DNA of 64,000 bases from Megascapheus bottae (GCA_024803745.1 JANJXV010000100.1:2170001-2234000), one strand, 5' to 3'; positions 1-10,944 are shown, counted from the stretch's first letter. Numbers and translations are program-made. The notes: generated by a model not told the origin, from the letters alone.

Positions 1-223
1 GGCAACTCCAGCCTGTTTATGGGGGCAGTTAGCTTGATAGAGTTTATTCCAACCTCTCACTTTCAAAAGATGATTGTTTTTGGGTAAGATGTGTCTCTTG
101 AAGACAGCAGAACGATGGCTCTGGCTTTTTGATCCAACTAGACAGCCTATGCCGTTTAATTGGAGAGTTAAGTCCATTGATATTGAGAGTTAGGATTGAG
201 AGATATTTATTAGTTCCTACCAT
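1..223 (-). pseudogene. L1 ORF2 N-terminus (endonuclease start), partial
   Basis: ORF2 starts at the ATG read from 223 down ('MVGTNKYLSI', then 'LTLNINGLNSPIKRHRL'), the classic start of the L1 apurinic-type endonuclease. Around 75-85 the frame shifts by one base between the 'CLQETHLT' block and the downstream 'WNKLYQ' block. The same shift is present in elements 3, 5 and 6. The frame continues beyond the window. Confidence 0.85.
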
Positions 224-454
224 TTTTAAAAGCTTTTAGTAGGGCCTGTGTCTTGACAGTTCTTGTGGTCCTTAGATGGTATGCTGTTTAGGTGCCATTT
301 CTTTCCGTATATTGCATTTATTTTGGTTTTCTATGTATAGAGCATCTTTGAGAATTCTCTGTAGTGTTGGTTTTGTTTCGACATATTTTTGCAGCTTTTC
401 CCTGGAATGGAATGTTTTTATTGTTCCCTCATTTATGAATGAGAGCTTAGCTGG

Positions 455-1459
455 CTACAGTATTCTTGTTTGGTAGTTATTTGATTTAAGGGCATGACAT
501 ATATGCTTCCAGTCACTTCTTGCTTGCATGGTCTCTGCTGAGAAATCTGGGGATATTCTAATTAGTTTGCCTTTATAAGTTACTGAACCCTTTTCCCTGG
601 CTGCCTTTAGGATCTTTTCTTTCGTTTCTATTGATGGAGTTCGGATCACAATGTGGCGGTGGGATGTTCTTTTCTGGTCAGGTCTGGTTGGGGTTCTAAA
701 AGCTTCTCGTATCTGAATGGGCCTGCCCTTCTGGATATTTGGGAAATTCTCTGAGATGATTCCCTGAAGTATATTTCCAATACCATTGACCTCTTTCTCC
801 ACGCCCTCCTCAATACCAACTAGCCTTAAATTAGGATTCCTAATTGTATCTTGGACCTCCTGAAGCGCTCTCTCATATTTCCTAGGTTTGGATTGACTCA
901 TTTTCTGTTCTTTCTCTATAATAACTAAATTATCTTCAGCCCCGGAAATTCTCTCCTCTGAATTGTCTAACCTGCTATCAAAGCTATCTAATTTATTTTT
1001 CATCTCCCTTGCTTCTAATTGCTCATTTTTGATGCCTTGCATCTCTTGTTTTAGATCATGTATGGATTTCTTTATCTCCTTGATTTCCTTTTGAGTGGTT
1101 AGCTCAGTAGCTTTATTTTCTTTGGACATTTGCTGGAGTGTGGTCACGGTTTTATTTGTGGATTCTATGAATTCATCCATCTTTCTTTGAAAAACCTTTA
1201 TTATGGCCTCCTTTATGGCTTCTTCTTTTTCACTTATCACCTTGTTTTTGCTTTCCTCTTGTTCAGCTATGGCTTCCTCCATTATCTCTTTCTTTATATT
1301 TTCACATTTTTCATTAATGATGTTTATCAATTGCATTTGTGTAGCACTTGGAAGACTCTCCTCTAGGTTTGCCAGTGACTGTTCCCTTGTCTGTTTACAT
1401 TGGGTGGGGGATGTTGTTTCTTGATTTGACATTTTTCCTGAGTTTCTTGTTCTGCCCAT
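455..1459 (-). CDS. L1 ORF1 protein (RNA-binding chaperone), prematurely stopped
   Basis: 334 codons are open from a start beginning MGRTRNSGK. ORF1p is the trimeric RNA-binding protein of the L1 ribonucleoprotein. Visible parts are a basic N-terminus, a long Lys/Glu-rich coiled coil (about residues 45-165), an RRM-like region with 'NLRLVGIEEG' (about 210-220), and a C-terminal domain with 'RPIQIREAFRTP' and 'MQARSDWKHI'. The frame stops at a TAG (455-457) after 'NYQTRIL'. The rest of the C-terminal domain stays readable in frame to the TAA at 272-274, so the natural length was about 396 codons. The same TAG occurs in elements 3 and 5 but not in element 6. This is the longest ORF1 frame in the window, but the missing C-terminus makes function doubtful. 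Confidence 0.8.
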   Translation of the reverse strand: MGRTRNSGKMSNQETTSPTQCKQTREQSLANLEESLPSATQMQLINIINEKCENIKKEIMEEAIAEQEESKNKVISEKEEAIKEAIIKVFQRKMDEFIESTNKTVTTLQQMSKENKATELTTQKEIKEIKKSIHDLKQEMQGIKNEQLEAREMKNKLDSFDSRLDNSEERISGAEDNLVIIEKEQKMSQSKPRKYERALQEVQDTIRNPNLRLVGIEEGVEKEVNGIGNILQGIISENFPNIQKGRPIQIREAFRTPTRPDQKRTSHRHIVIRTPSIETKEKILKAAREKGSVTYKGKLIRISPDFSAETMQARSDWKHICHALKSNNYQTRIL

Positions 1460-2139
1460 TTGAAAATTGGACCAAGATTACTACTAAATACGATTATAGT
1501 TTTTCAGATATAACCAACCTAGACCTCTGTAGCTGGCAGACACTAGATGTTCACAAGTTTTGATTGGTATTATCACTCTTTATTTTTGTGCACTTACAGA
1601 CCAGTCTAATACAACCACTGCTAAGCAATTTATACCCAAAACAATAAGCCTCTCAATGCAATGTCTATTGTCTTTATGTCCCTCTGAGCCTAGAGAATAA
1701 TTAACCACCTACATATACAATATTGCTCAACAGCCATCAAGTGTAGATCCTTGCAGTATAAGAGTTGAAGGATGAGCAGAGTCCTGAGATAGAAAAAAAG
1801 AATGAGAGAGGTCAGGGGAGGTACAAGAGGATTAACGTAGAAGTGTAAGAATATTGTAGTAATGAAGATAAGGTATAGCATAAGGATAGCTGACCTAAGT
1901 TGGTAAGTAGGTAGCTTATTTGAGTACAAAGTTTGGAAAGAATTAGAATAAAACTTATGTGTTGATGCACGACTAGCTCTTAGCCCAATCAGTGGCCTCA
2001 CAGTGGACCATGGGATGGATCTGTTTTTCTTGTCTACTTTGAGGGAAAGGGGTATTTCACAAGATGCAGAAGCGAAGATTTCAGAAGCCAATGCTGTGAG
2101 TGAATTAGCTCGTAAAAAGCATTTTTATTTTCTTTTATC

Positions 2140-2335
2140 TTTCTGCCAGTCTTGGGGCTGGAATTCAGGGCCTGAGCACTGTCCTCGGGTTTTCTCAAGT
2201 CTATCCCTCTGCCACTTGAGCCACAGTGCCACATCTAGATTTTCTATCTGTGTGATACTGAGCAATCAAACCCAGATCTTCATGGATGCTAGGCAAGCAC
2301 TCTACCACTATGCCAGACTCTCAACCCTGACATAG
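2140..2335 (-). mobile_element. ID-type composite SINE inside spacer S1
   Basis: Reads in reverse as an ID-related dimeric SINE. The '+' strand shows 'gggcctgagcactgtcct', 'cacttgagccacagtgcc', 'gatactgagcaatcaaaccc' and 'aggcaagcactctaccac'. The same insertion is in all five spacer copies, so it predates them. Confidence 0.75.
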
Positions 2336-2557
2336 TAATTATGAAGTCATCATCATCATATCAAAATATCCTTTCTCCTACCAAGAATGAACACTTATCT
2401 ATGTGTGTAATGCTTTTTTTTTAATTTCACTAATTCTTCTGTGTTTTTCCCTCTTGCATTTTTTACACATGACAGCAAAGCTAATCTTCAGGAAAACATT
2501 GATTAGGATACAGAAACCTAATAATATCCTAGTAGATTGAAGTCAAAAATATATGCA

Positions 2558-2755
2558 AGACGCCCTGTGTTTTTGACCTAGTGGTAGAGTCCTTGGCTAC
2601 CACGCAAAAAGACTCAGGTTTGATTCCTCATTACCACATACATAGAAAACGCTGCAAGTGGTGCTGTGGCTCGGTGGGACAGCTAAAGCCTAAAGAAAGC
2701 CCAAGAACAATGTTCACACTCTGAGGTCAAGTCCCAAGACGAGAAAAACAAAAAA
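2558..2755 (+). mobile_element. ID-type composite SINE inside spacer S1
   Basis: Sense copy with 'gacctagtggtagagtcc', 'ttgattcctcattaccac', 'gtggtgctgtggctcggt' and a tail 'aagtcccaagac' followed by A-rich sequence. The counterpart in the inverted spacer is 36,855-37,035. Confidence 0.75.
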
Positions 2756-3382
2756 ATTTCTACAAGGGGCAAAATGCAGGCAGAGAAGGCACTGTGAAGC
2801 AAATGTTTTGTAAGGATGAGGGCAATATTGACCCCTAAGTTTGGATCTTACCTAAGGAAGGCTCCTTGAGCCTGAGACCAGACTGGTAGTTGGGCCTAGT
2901 GGAAGACATTGGGAATGGACAAATAAGGTGTGCTGTTTACTACATCCACATGTATATTGTGAGATTGGAGGAGAGATTCAGCCTCCAGTATGTCTTTGGT
3001 GAGGTCTTCTGTGAGCAAGGATCTTTGGTCATTGGGCCCTGAAAGGTGACCCTGCCTCCCTCACAATGGAACAGAATATGGAACCCAGGTAACCAAGCCA
3101 CTGTAACTAACAACCAGCTCAAGCCAGCTCACTTGGCCTGTGGCTCAGGAGGAAGAAAGATGTTGCTGTGCTATTGCCAAAGGTCAGGAAACTCGAGTCT
3201 CAGGCATGGAAGTTGTGGATGTCTTACTCGAAGATGTACATGCTAGATCATTGCCAAGCCACAAATCCAGTATAACAGGCCTTTCTCTAAGAAGAAGGCC
3301 AGGAAAATCCAGGGCAACCAGATGAGGTATATTTCTAAGAAGAAATGTATTTGACCCTATCATCCTCCCCACACACTACAAC

Positions 3383-5669
3383 TTTCTTTTTTTTAAAATT
3401 GTTTTTATTGTAATTATTAAAAGGTTTCCATGATATTTGCCAGATAGAAGGTGCATGAATTCACATACATTGATACCCTTTCACATGTCTTGGTACCCAT
3501 TTCCCTCCAACCCCACACCCCGCACCCGTCTTGGTTTTCCCCCCTTCCCTATCAAATTTCAAATATCCAAATACAAATAAATTCAATATATCAAATAACA
3601 AAGTGAGATACTATACCAATACGGGATAACCAAGGGACAGCAAAGCAGATGAGAGACAACATAGTACATTAAGGACAACAATCATTCATTATGTGGCTTT
3701 TGTTTCAATATCCTGGAGGTCCTTTCAATTAGCTTCACATTATATGGCCTTATATATGGCCTTTTGCTCTATTTCAAATCTCTGCTAGTGATGCCCAAGG
3801 TTTCTACTGATTATGAGTATGAGGGAAACCCCTGAGCCTAAGTTCCTTTGAGTCTGGCTTACTTCACTTAATATGATTTGTTCTAAGTCTTTCCATTTCC
3901 TAACAAATGGGGCGATGTCAATCTTTCTGACAGCAGCATAGAATTCCATTGTGTACAAATACCACAACTTGTTGATCCACTCATCAACTGAGGGACATCT
4001 GGGTTGGTTCCATATCTTTTCTATGGTGAATAGTGCTGCAATGAACATTGTTGTGCTAGTGGGTTTCGTATGCCCTTGTTTTTGGATTGTTGGGTAAATG
4101 CCAAGTAGTGGAATTGCTGGGTCATAGGGGAGTTCCATGTTTAGCCTTTTGAGGCACTGCCTCACTGCTTTCCATAGTGGTTGAATGAGTTTGCACTCCC
4201 ACCAACAGTGTAGTAGTGATCCCTCCTGGCCACATCCCCTCCAGCATCTGTTGTCATTCGTTTTCCTGATCCTGTCCATTCTAACTGGAGTGAGGTGGAA
4301 TCTTAGAGTTGTTTTGATTTGCATTTATTTCATTACCAGGGATGTGGAGCATTTCTTCATGTGTCTATAGGCCATTTTTGTTTCTTCTCCAGAGAAGACT
4401 CTCTTTAAGCCCTTGGCCCATTCTTTAATGGGATGGGTGTTACTTTGGAGGTTAGTTTTGGAGTGATTCAATTTTTTGAGTTGTTGATATATTTTAGATA
4501 TGAGGCCTTTGTCCGTTGTTTGGTTGGTGAAGATCTTCTCCCACTCTGTAGGCTTCCTGATTAGTTTACTAGCTATATCCGTTGCCATACAAAAGCTCTG
4601 CAGTTTAATGCAGTCCCACTTATCCAGCCTTTCTCTGATTTGTTGTGATTCTTGGTCCTTATTAAGAAAGTTTCGACCTGTGCCAAGGAGGCCTAGTGTA
4701 TCTCCTATTCCTTCCTGTAAACTTTTCAGTGTGTCAGCTTTTTCCTCCAGGTCTTTGATCCATTTGGAGTTAATTCTAGTGCAAGGTGACAAAGAATGAT
4801 CCAACTTTAGTTTTCTTCAGGTGCTTAACCAGTTCTGCCAGCGCAACTTGTTGAAGAGGCTATCTTTCTTCCATTCTATTTTTTGGCTCCCTTGTCAAAG
4901 AATAGGTGGCCATAGGTCTGTGGTTTAATATCTGGGTCCGCAGTTCTATTCCATTGGACTTCAGGCCTGTTCTTGTGCCAGTACCAAGCTGTTTTGAGAA
5001 TTATAGCACTGTAATAGTCTAAAGTTTGGAATTGAAATTCCTCCAGCGCTGTTCTTTCTGCTAAGAAGTGTTTTTGGTATACGGGGTCTTTTATTATTCC
5101 ATATGAAATTTTGATTTGCCTCTTCTATTTCTTTAAAGAATGACATTGGGATGTTGATGGCTATTGCATTGAATTTGTAGATAGCCCTTGGCAAGATTGT
5201 CATTTTCACAATGTTGATTCTTCCAATCCAGGAGCATGGGAGGTTTTTCCATTTCCTTAGTTCTGCTTTAATTTCCTTTTTTAGGGTTTTAAAGTTTTCA
5301 TCTAAATGGTCCTTTACATTCTTAGTTAAGTTAATTCCTGGGTACTTTATTTTCTTTGAGGCTATTGTGAAAGGAATTTCTTTCCTGATTATTGCCTCGG
5401 TCCTCTCACTGTTGGCATAAAGGAAGGCAGTTGATTTGTGAGGGTTGATTTTATTGCCTGCTGCCCTTCCAAACCTTTGAATCAGCTCAAGGAGCTTGGG
5501 AGTAGACTCTATAGGTTTCTTTAAATACAGAATCATGTCATCTGCAAAGAGGGATAGTTTTATTTCCTCTTTCCCTACTTGGATCCCCTTTATGCTTACT
5601 TCTTGCCTTATTGCACTGCCTAGGAATTCTAGTACTGTGTTAAAAAGGAGTGGAGAGAGTGGGCATCCT
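3383..5669 (-). mobile_element. L1 element 2: 3' half (ORF2 C-terminal half and 3'UTR)
   Basis: Minus-strand L1. The oligo-T at about 3,383-3,395 is the complement of its poly(A) tail, and the C-rich 3'UTR complement follows to about 3,780. It is cut at 5,669 inside the reverse-transcriptase region, where unrelated sequence 'gaatgctacccc' begins. The same cut is at 24,739 in unit B. I see no target-site duplication matching the 3' flank 'cacactacaac', so this end looks like a rearrangement junction, not ordinary 5' truncation. Confidence 0.92.
3785..5669 (-). pseudogene. L1 ORF2 C-terminal half, broken
   Basis: ORF2 encodes the endonuclease/reverse transcriptase. Here the RT palm block 'FADDMILYL' (near 5,515-5,545) is followed by thumb and C-terminal segments in shifted frames at 5,536-4,961, 4,804-4,325 and 4,324-3,785. 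The Cys-rich block near the C-terminus is visible ('[18 protein letters not shown]', about 4,190-4,245). Frameshifts separate the pieces, so it is not functional. Confidence 0.9.
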
Positions 5670-6944
5670 GAATGCTACCCCTTAGCACATTTATGCAAAG
5701 CTTAGGCCTGTGGCATTTTAAGCACAATTCAACGCTCTGTTTTTTGCTGCTTAATTAGAGGTAAAAATCTTATGGAATTTATTGCATTGCTGATTTTGAA
5801 CTGGAATCCTCAGGTCTCAGCTTATCTTGAGTAGCTAGGATTACAGTACTTTTACAACCTGTATGCTCATACACATCGCTTCTGATCCAAACACTCATTG
5901 TTCAATTTAACTAACAAGATGTGAGGAAAGATGATTGACTGTAATTTACTAGATGGGCTTCTAGTGAGTATATAATTCCACTTCCACTCTGAAGCCAGGG
6001 AAATGTTTCTGGTACATGTTTCAACTATCTCCCAAAGAGGAAATAATGTGTGAGTACGTTTGCTAGTATTTCAGATAGGAATGGACTTTGGTGTTTGGAA
6101 CCTTTTGGGCAGAGTGTATCAGCTGGGCTGTGATAACAGAGATGATGTTTCAGACAGGAATATTTTCATCTCAGACAGACTTAATCCAGATCCTTGGATT
6201 TCAGGCCTTGAGTAGATAGAATTACAAGTGTGAGCTTCCACCATCACCTGGTTCATTTTGGAAATCTTAATTGCTTCTCATTTGTTCCTTTCCTATTTTG
6301 GAAGATTGATCTAAGCTGGCTGATTGTGCATCACAATGAAGTGATTGGCCTCAGGAATTGCAAATGTTTGTTTCAACAGCACGGAATGAATGAAGTTGAT
6401 CTAAACCCAATAGTATTTTCCTTGTGATAAATAGGGAACTTACCTATATCATTTTTCCTTGCCTTTGCTTTCCCAAAGCAAGCAACATGTTTCTTAAAAA
6501 CTATACTTCATGAGAATATTATAATTAAAAGCTATCTTCTACACACTTCAGAATAGCCCTTGCATTTATAAACTTATATTACAATATTAGGTAGAAGAAT
6601 GGTGACTGTTAGTTTCATAACTACTACATATGTTTTACTCTTTAAGGCTCATTAACTAAAGAAGGGATTAAATACATTTAGATAATAGTAGAACATAGCT
6701 GCTGCTGATTTGATGTGTGTGCAGATGATACACAGATTTATTAGGATTACTCAAAAGTTTTCTTCAAATTTTTAGTAGTAGACTGCTATGCTAACTGGAA
6801 GGTGATAATAATGATGCTGAAATTCTATGAATCAGCTATGAAGCAGAATTTCAGGAGAGAGTATTTGCTAGGGACTTAATTTCTAAGACGCATATCAAGA
6901 ATATTGAACTATAACACCAAATGGTGGAGGACTCAGCGTCACGT
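5670..6944. other. Mostly unique AT-rich sequence, no gene seen
   Basis: A partial SINE fragment is recognisable at about 5,790-5,870 ('cttgagtagctaggattacag') and a smaller one near 6,190-6,240. The rest shows no coding frame, splice pattern or repeat I recognise. The same sequence lies at 24,740-26,017 in unit B. Confidence 0.6.
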
Positions 6945-7165
6945 TTTGTTTGTTTTATGCAAGTCCTGGGACTTGAACCCAGGGCCTGGGAACTGTCCTT
7001 AAATCTATTTTTTTTGCTTCAGGCTAGTGTTCTACCACTTGATCCACAGCTCCACTTCCAGATTTTTGGTAATGAACTGTAAATCAGAATATCATGCAAT
7101 TTGTTTGGGCTGGATTCAAACCTGATTCTGTGTAGATAGGATTCCAAGTGTGAGCACACAGAGCC
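6945..7165 (-). mobile_element. B1/ID composite SINE (copy A)
   Basis: Reverse-complement SINE: 'gggacttgaacccagggcct', 'taccacttgatccacagc', ending 'ccaagtgtgagcacacagag'. Unit B counterpart: about 26,018-26,238. Confidence 0.7.
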
Positions 7166-7189
7166 TGGCTAGTATCATTCATCATTCAA

Positions 7190-7412
7190 GTCATGGGACT
7201 GCAATTCTGCACCTGGGTCTTGTCACTGAGCTTTTCAGCTCAAGACTACTGCCCTATCCCTTGAGCCATAGGGCCACTTCTGGGTTTCTGCTGGTTAATT
7301 GGAGATAAGAGTCACATGGACTTCAGTGCCCAGGATGACTTTGAACTGCTATCCTTGGATCCCAGCCTCTTGAGTAGCTACATTTACAAGTGTGAGCCAC
7401 CATACCGGGCTA
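7190..7412 (-). mobile_element. B1/ID composite SINE (copy A)
   Basis: Reverse SINE with 'cttttcagctcaagactac', 'ttgagccatagggccac', 'gcctcttgagtagctac' and 'gtgagccaccat'. Unit B counterpart: about 26,263-26,482. Confidence 0.75.
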
Positions 7413-7419
7413 AATTATT

Positions 7420-7815
7420 TTTTAAGTTAATTTTTTTTGTTAAGTCAATATATAGTTGGCATATGGTTACATAAGTAATGAACACATTTCTTAAGAAAAT
7501 TGTTATCCCCTCCCTCATTTTTCTCTGTTTTCCTACCCTCAGCCCCCTCTCCACCCAGATTGTTCAGTTCATTTCCGTTTAGTGTCTTCCAAATATCACT
7601 GTTCAATTGGTTCACCCTTTTTCCTTTGTTTTTTTTACCATTTAATTATACCCTCTCCATTCCCCAAATCACATAAACCTATGTACAAGACACAGGGTAT
7701 CCGAATTCAACACAGTGACTACAGAGAATAAAACTAGAGGGAAAAGAAGAAAAGAGGTAAAAAGCAAAGAAAATGAAAGAACATCATACAGTACCTTAGA
7801 AGCAACAACACTGAA
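7420..7815 (-). mobile_element. Old L1 3'UTR fragment (copy A)
   Basis: T-rich start, then 'atagttggcatatggttaca' and a C/T-rich run ('tatcccctccctcattt'), a 3'UTR type that differs from the young L1s here. A related piece is at 14,165-14,305. Probable, not certain, as no ORF2 is attached. Confidence 0.5.
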
Positions 7816-7839
7816 AAAACAAAACATAAAACCTTGTGC

Positions 7840-8290
7840 TGAAAATGTAGCTTGCCTAGCATGTATGAAACCCTGGATTCCATTCCTCAGCACCACATAA
7901 ACAAAAACTGGAAGTGCCACTGTGACCCAGTTGGTAGATTTCTAACATTCAGCACAGAGTGTCTCCAAGTGACAAAAATCTGTCACATTTAAGTCAGGCT
8001 TCAAAATTTTGCTAGGAACCAGTTACGTGATTTGGAAGAAAGTCCAATTTTCAAAAAATCACTAGCCAGGCGCTGGGGGGTCATAATTGTCATTCTACTA
8101 GCCAGGGAGAAGGTGATTCAAAGCCTTTGCAAGGAATAAAACGAAAACAAAAAAAAACTGTAAGATTCTTCTCTCCACTTATCCACCCAAAAACTAAGTG
8201 GAGTTGTGGCTAAAACTGGTACAGCATTAGCCTTGAGGAAAAAGAACTAAGAGACCTTGCCCAGGTCCAAAGGTCAAGATTCCCACCAAG
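7840..8290 (+). mobile_element. ID-type SINE fragments (copy A)
   Basis: Sense fragments: 'gcttgcctagcatgtatg' with 'attcctcagcaccacata' (7,840-7,990), and 'ggtacagcattagccttgag' with an A-rich tail (about 8,195-8,290). Between them is unassigned sequence. Unit B counterparts start at 26,914. Confidence 0.6.
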
Positions 8291-8314
8291 AAAGAAAAAA
8301 AAAGGAGTCCAGAT

Positions 8315-8735
8315 ACCTTAGTTTCAAAAGTATATCTGGATATCTTAGTAGATTTTTCTGATCTTTCCTCATTCATCTCATGGAACCACATAATCTTGAT
8401 CCTGATCTGACTAAGATCCTGCATTGTGCTTAATAAATTCATTCCACATATTCCAGTAGAATCTGGACAGCTAACAGCCACTTACCAATGCTTTATTCTA
8501 CGTTTAGGCCAGTATGTCTTCATACCATCTACACAGTCAGCTATATCATCTTTCCAGAAGTATCATTGAGTGTAGAACACTCAGAACTAAAATAATTGCA
8601 TAAAGATGTAATAAAACCCCTTGATTCATTAAGAAAATTTCTGTACCACTTAGAGCAAGTACATTAGTGGTATTTAACTCTAGCCTCTTTTTTTTAAATT
8701 TATTAACATTGAATTTTACATCATATTTCAAATGT
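8315..8735. other. About 415-bp segment present in copy A, absent from unit B
   Basis: The A-to-B offset changes from 19,074 at 7,680 to 18,660 at 8,865. In unit B 'gtccagatacct' near 27,390 runs almost directly into 'atcatgtttaacc'. The segment shows no SINE or L1 signature and no target-site duplication that I can see. Deletion in B seems likelier than insertion in A, but this is not proven. Confidence 0.75.
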
Positions 8736-9116
8736 CATGTTTAACCAACAAGTATTCAAGAAGGGAATCGCTATACAATCACTGGCACATAAATTTTAGA
8801 ATATAGTAAAAATTAAGCTGAGTCTTTGTATGTCATAGATACAGATTAATCTATAATAAAACACATGTCTACAGAGTATATAGTCTATCCTAGATTTTTA
8901 TGTCTATGTAGTTATGTTTATATCTACAAAATTATGTCCAGAACTTTGGATATCAACTATTCAATCATTGCTCTACTACTGTTTGAAACTAATGTCCATA
9001 TATTAAGGATACCATGTACCTTTTGTTCCTTGGTCTTGACTTATCTCACTCAACAGGATTCACTCTAATTTCATCCACTACCCCAAAAATGCCATTATTA
9101 GTTTTTCTGTGCAGAT

Positions 9117-9676
9117 CTTCTTTTTATGTATTTATTTTTATTGTAATTTATAGGAGGGTTACATTATATTCACCAGATAGAAGGTGCATTACTTCTCAAA
9201 CTTTGATACCCCATGTAATGATATGGTCCCCATTTCCCTTCCCCTACTCCCACTCATTTTCATTTCCCCCCTTCCCTATCCAATTTCAAATAACCAATTG
9301 GGCACATATGAAATATATCAGAAAACAAGGTGAAATATTGTAACAATATAATATAACCAAGGGATAGCAAAAGAGATAAGAGATCACATAGTTCATTAAG
9401 GACAACAATCACTCATTATACGAGTTTTGTTTCTTCATCTTGGAGGTCCTTACCTTTAGTGTCATACTATTTGTCACGATGTCTCTAGATTTTGTTCTAT
9501 TGTAAATCTTTGGTAGCAGGGCCCAAGGTTTCTACTGAATTTGACAAATGAGGGAGACTCTTGGGCCTATGTTCCTTTGAGTTTGGCTTACTTCACTTAA
9601 TATGATTTTTTTCCTTTTCCTCCACTTCCCCGAGAATGCCATTATTTTATCTTGTCAGTTGGCTATGTATCATTCC

Positions 9677-9727
<51 letters not shown>

Positions 9728-9775
9728 CACATTTTTTGTAGTAGGGCATCTGGTTGTTTCCATCGTCCAGCCTCA
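9117..9775 (-). mobile_element. Older L1 3' end with GT tract (copy A)
   Basis: Its 3'UTR is alignable with the young L1s ('attgtaatttataggaggg', 'tcaccagatagaaggtgc', 'ttgagtttggcttacttcac'), followed by the start of ORF2 C-terminal sequence ('gggcatctggttgtttcc'). A GT microsatellite at 9,679-9,725 has grown inside it. Unit B counterpart: about 27,777-28,430. Confidence 0.75.
9679..9725. repeat. (TG)n microsatellite, about 47 bp
   Basis: Uninterrupted TG dinucleotides within an old L1. Unit B has the same tract slightly shorter, at 28,340-28,383. Confidence 0.95.
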
Positions 9776-9799
9776 TTTTCTACAGATATTTTTATAGTC

Positions 9800-10926
9800 T
9801 CTATTTTATTTTCAGGATAATGTATAGAGTGGTTAAGATTACATTTACAGGTAGTGGACTGCATTACTTCTCACACATTTATTCCACTCCACATGTTTTT
9901 GTCCCCAGTTCCCTCTCCCCTCCCCTTCCCAATCATCTTGTTTCCCCCCTTCCCTTTCCTATTTGACATAAACAAATAAACATATATAAAATATGCCAGG
10001 GAAAAAATCAGATACAGTAACAATCTGACATTAACCAAAGGGCAAAATAAGAGATGAGAAATAACATAATAGATTAAGGACAAAAATCACACAAGATTAA
10101 GAGCAACGATGACACAAGATATAGCTCTTGTTCCCATATCCTAGAGATCCTTTCATTTAGTCTCATCCTATATGACCTTATATACCTAGGTTTTTGAGTT
10201 ATTGTAATCCTCTGCTAGGAGAGTCCTAGATGTGAACTAATTATTACAAATGAGGGAAACCATTGAGCTTATGTTTCTTTGGGTCTGGCTTGCTTCACTT
10301 AATATGAATTTTTCCAAGACTTTTCATTTCCTTACAAATGGGGCGATGTCATTCATTCTGATGGCAGCATAGCATTCCATTGTGTATAAGTACCACATCT
10401 TCTTGATTCAGTCATCTACTGAATGGCATCTGGGTTGGTTTCATATCTTAGCTATGGTAAATAGTGCTGCAATGAGCATCATTGTGCTAGTGGCTTTAGT
10501 ATGTCCTCTTTTCTGGACAATTGGGTAGGTGGCAAGTAGTGGATTTGCTGAATCATAGGGGAGCTCTATGTTCAGTCTTTTGAGGAACCACCACAGTGCT
10601 TTCCCTAGTGGTTGAACGAGTTTACACTCACACCAACACTGTAGGTGTGATCCCCCCTGGTCACTTCCCCACCAGTATCTCTTATTAGATTTTTTGATAA
10701 TGGCCATTCTGACTGGAGTCAGGTGGAATCTCAAAGTTGTTTTGATTTTCATTTCCCTTATTGCTAGAGATGTGGAGCATTTCTTCATGTGTCTAAAGCC
10801 CATTTTACTTTTTTCTTCAGAGAATACTCTTTTAAATCTTTAGCCCACCTTTTAATAGGATGGTTGTTTCTTTGAAGATTTGTTTGGGAGAGATTCATTT
10901 TTTTCAGCTATAGATATATTTTAGAT
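9800..10926 (-). mobile_element. Second older L1 3' fragment (copy A)
   Basis: Starts again with a 3'UTR ('gtggactgcattacttctc', C/T-rich 'ttccctctcccctccccttc') and runs into ORF2. A 120-codon frame at 10,441-10,803 (-) carries the ORF2 Cys-rich C-terminal block ('[17 protein letters not shown]'). It ends near 10,926 by truncation. Unit B counterpart: about 28,455-29,582, with frame 29,097-29,459. Confidence 0.85.
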
Positions 10927-10944
10927 AACTACATATATTTTTGT

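Larger units (their letters stand above)
1..2017 (-). mobile_element. L1 element 1: 5'UTR, ORF1 and start of ORF2
   Basis: Minus-strand L1 cut by the window edge. From its 5' end it has a 5'UTR of about 560 bp (1,460-2,017), ORF1 (1,459 down to the TAA at 272-274) and the first codons of ORF2 (ATG at 221-223). The 5' boundary near 2,017 is set by comparison with the L1-free spacer copy at 36,231-37,591, which loses similarity there. It corresponds to 19,123-21,096 in unit B. Confidence 0.92.
2018..3382 (+). repeat. Spacer S1, non-L1 segment between two L1s
   Basis: A 1.36-kb segment present at 2,018, 21,097, 54,992 and 62,406 in direct orientation, and at 36,231-37,591 inverted. It always lies between an L1 5' end and the 3' tail of the next L1, with the same end 'cacactacaac' before the tail. 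It contains two SINEs, at 2,140-2,335 and 2,558-2,755. An open frame of 61 codons (3,140-3,325) is shared without gaps with the diverged inverted copy. Confidence 0.9.

Noticed and set aside
2558..2755. A tRNA gene (A/B-box-like words)
   Set aside because: These words belong to tRNA-derived SINEs with an A-rich tail; no cloverleaf-length intact gene is present.
1460..3382. Treating the entire region upstream of ORF1 as a 1.9-kb L1 promoter
   Set aside because: It contains two SINEs, and an L1-free copy exists at 36,231-37,591. Only about 560 bp next to ORF1 is likely L1 5'UTR.
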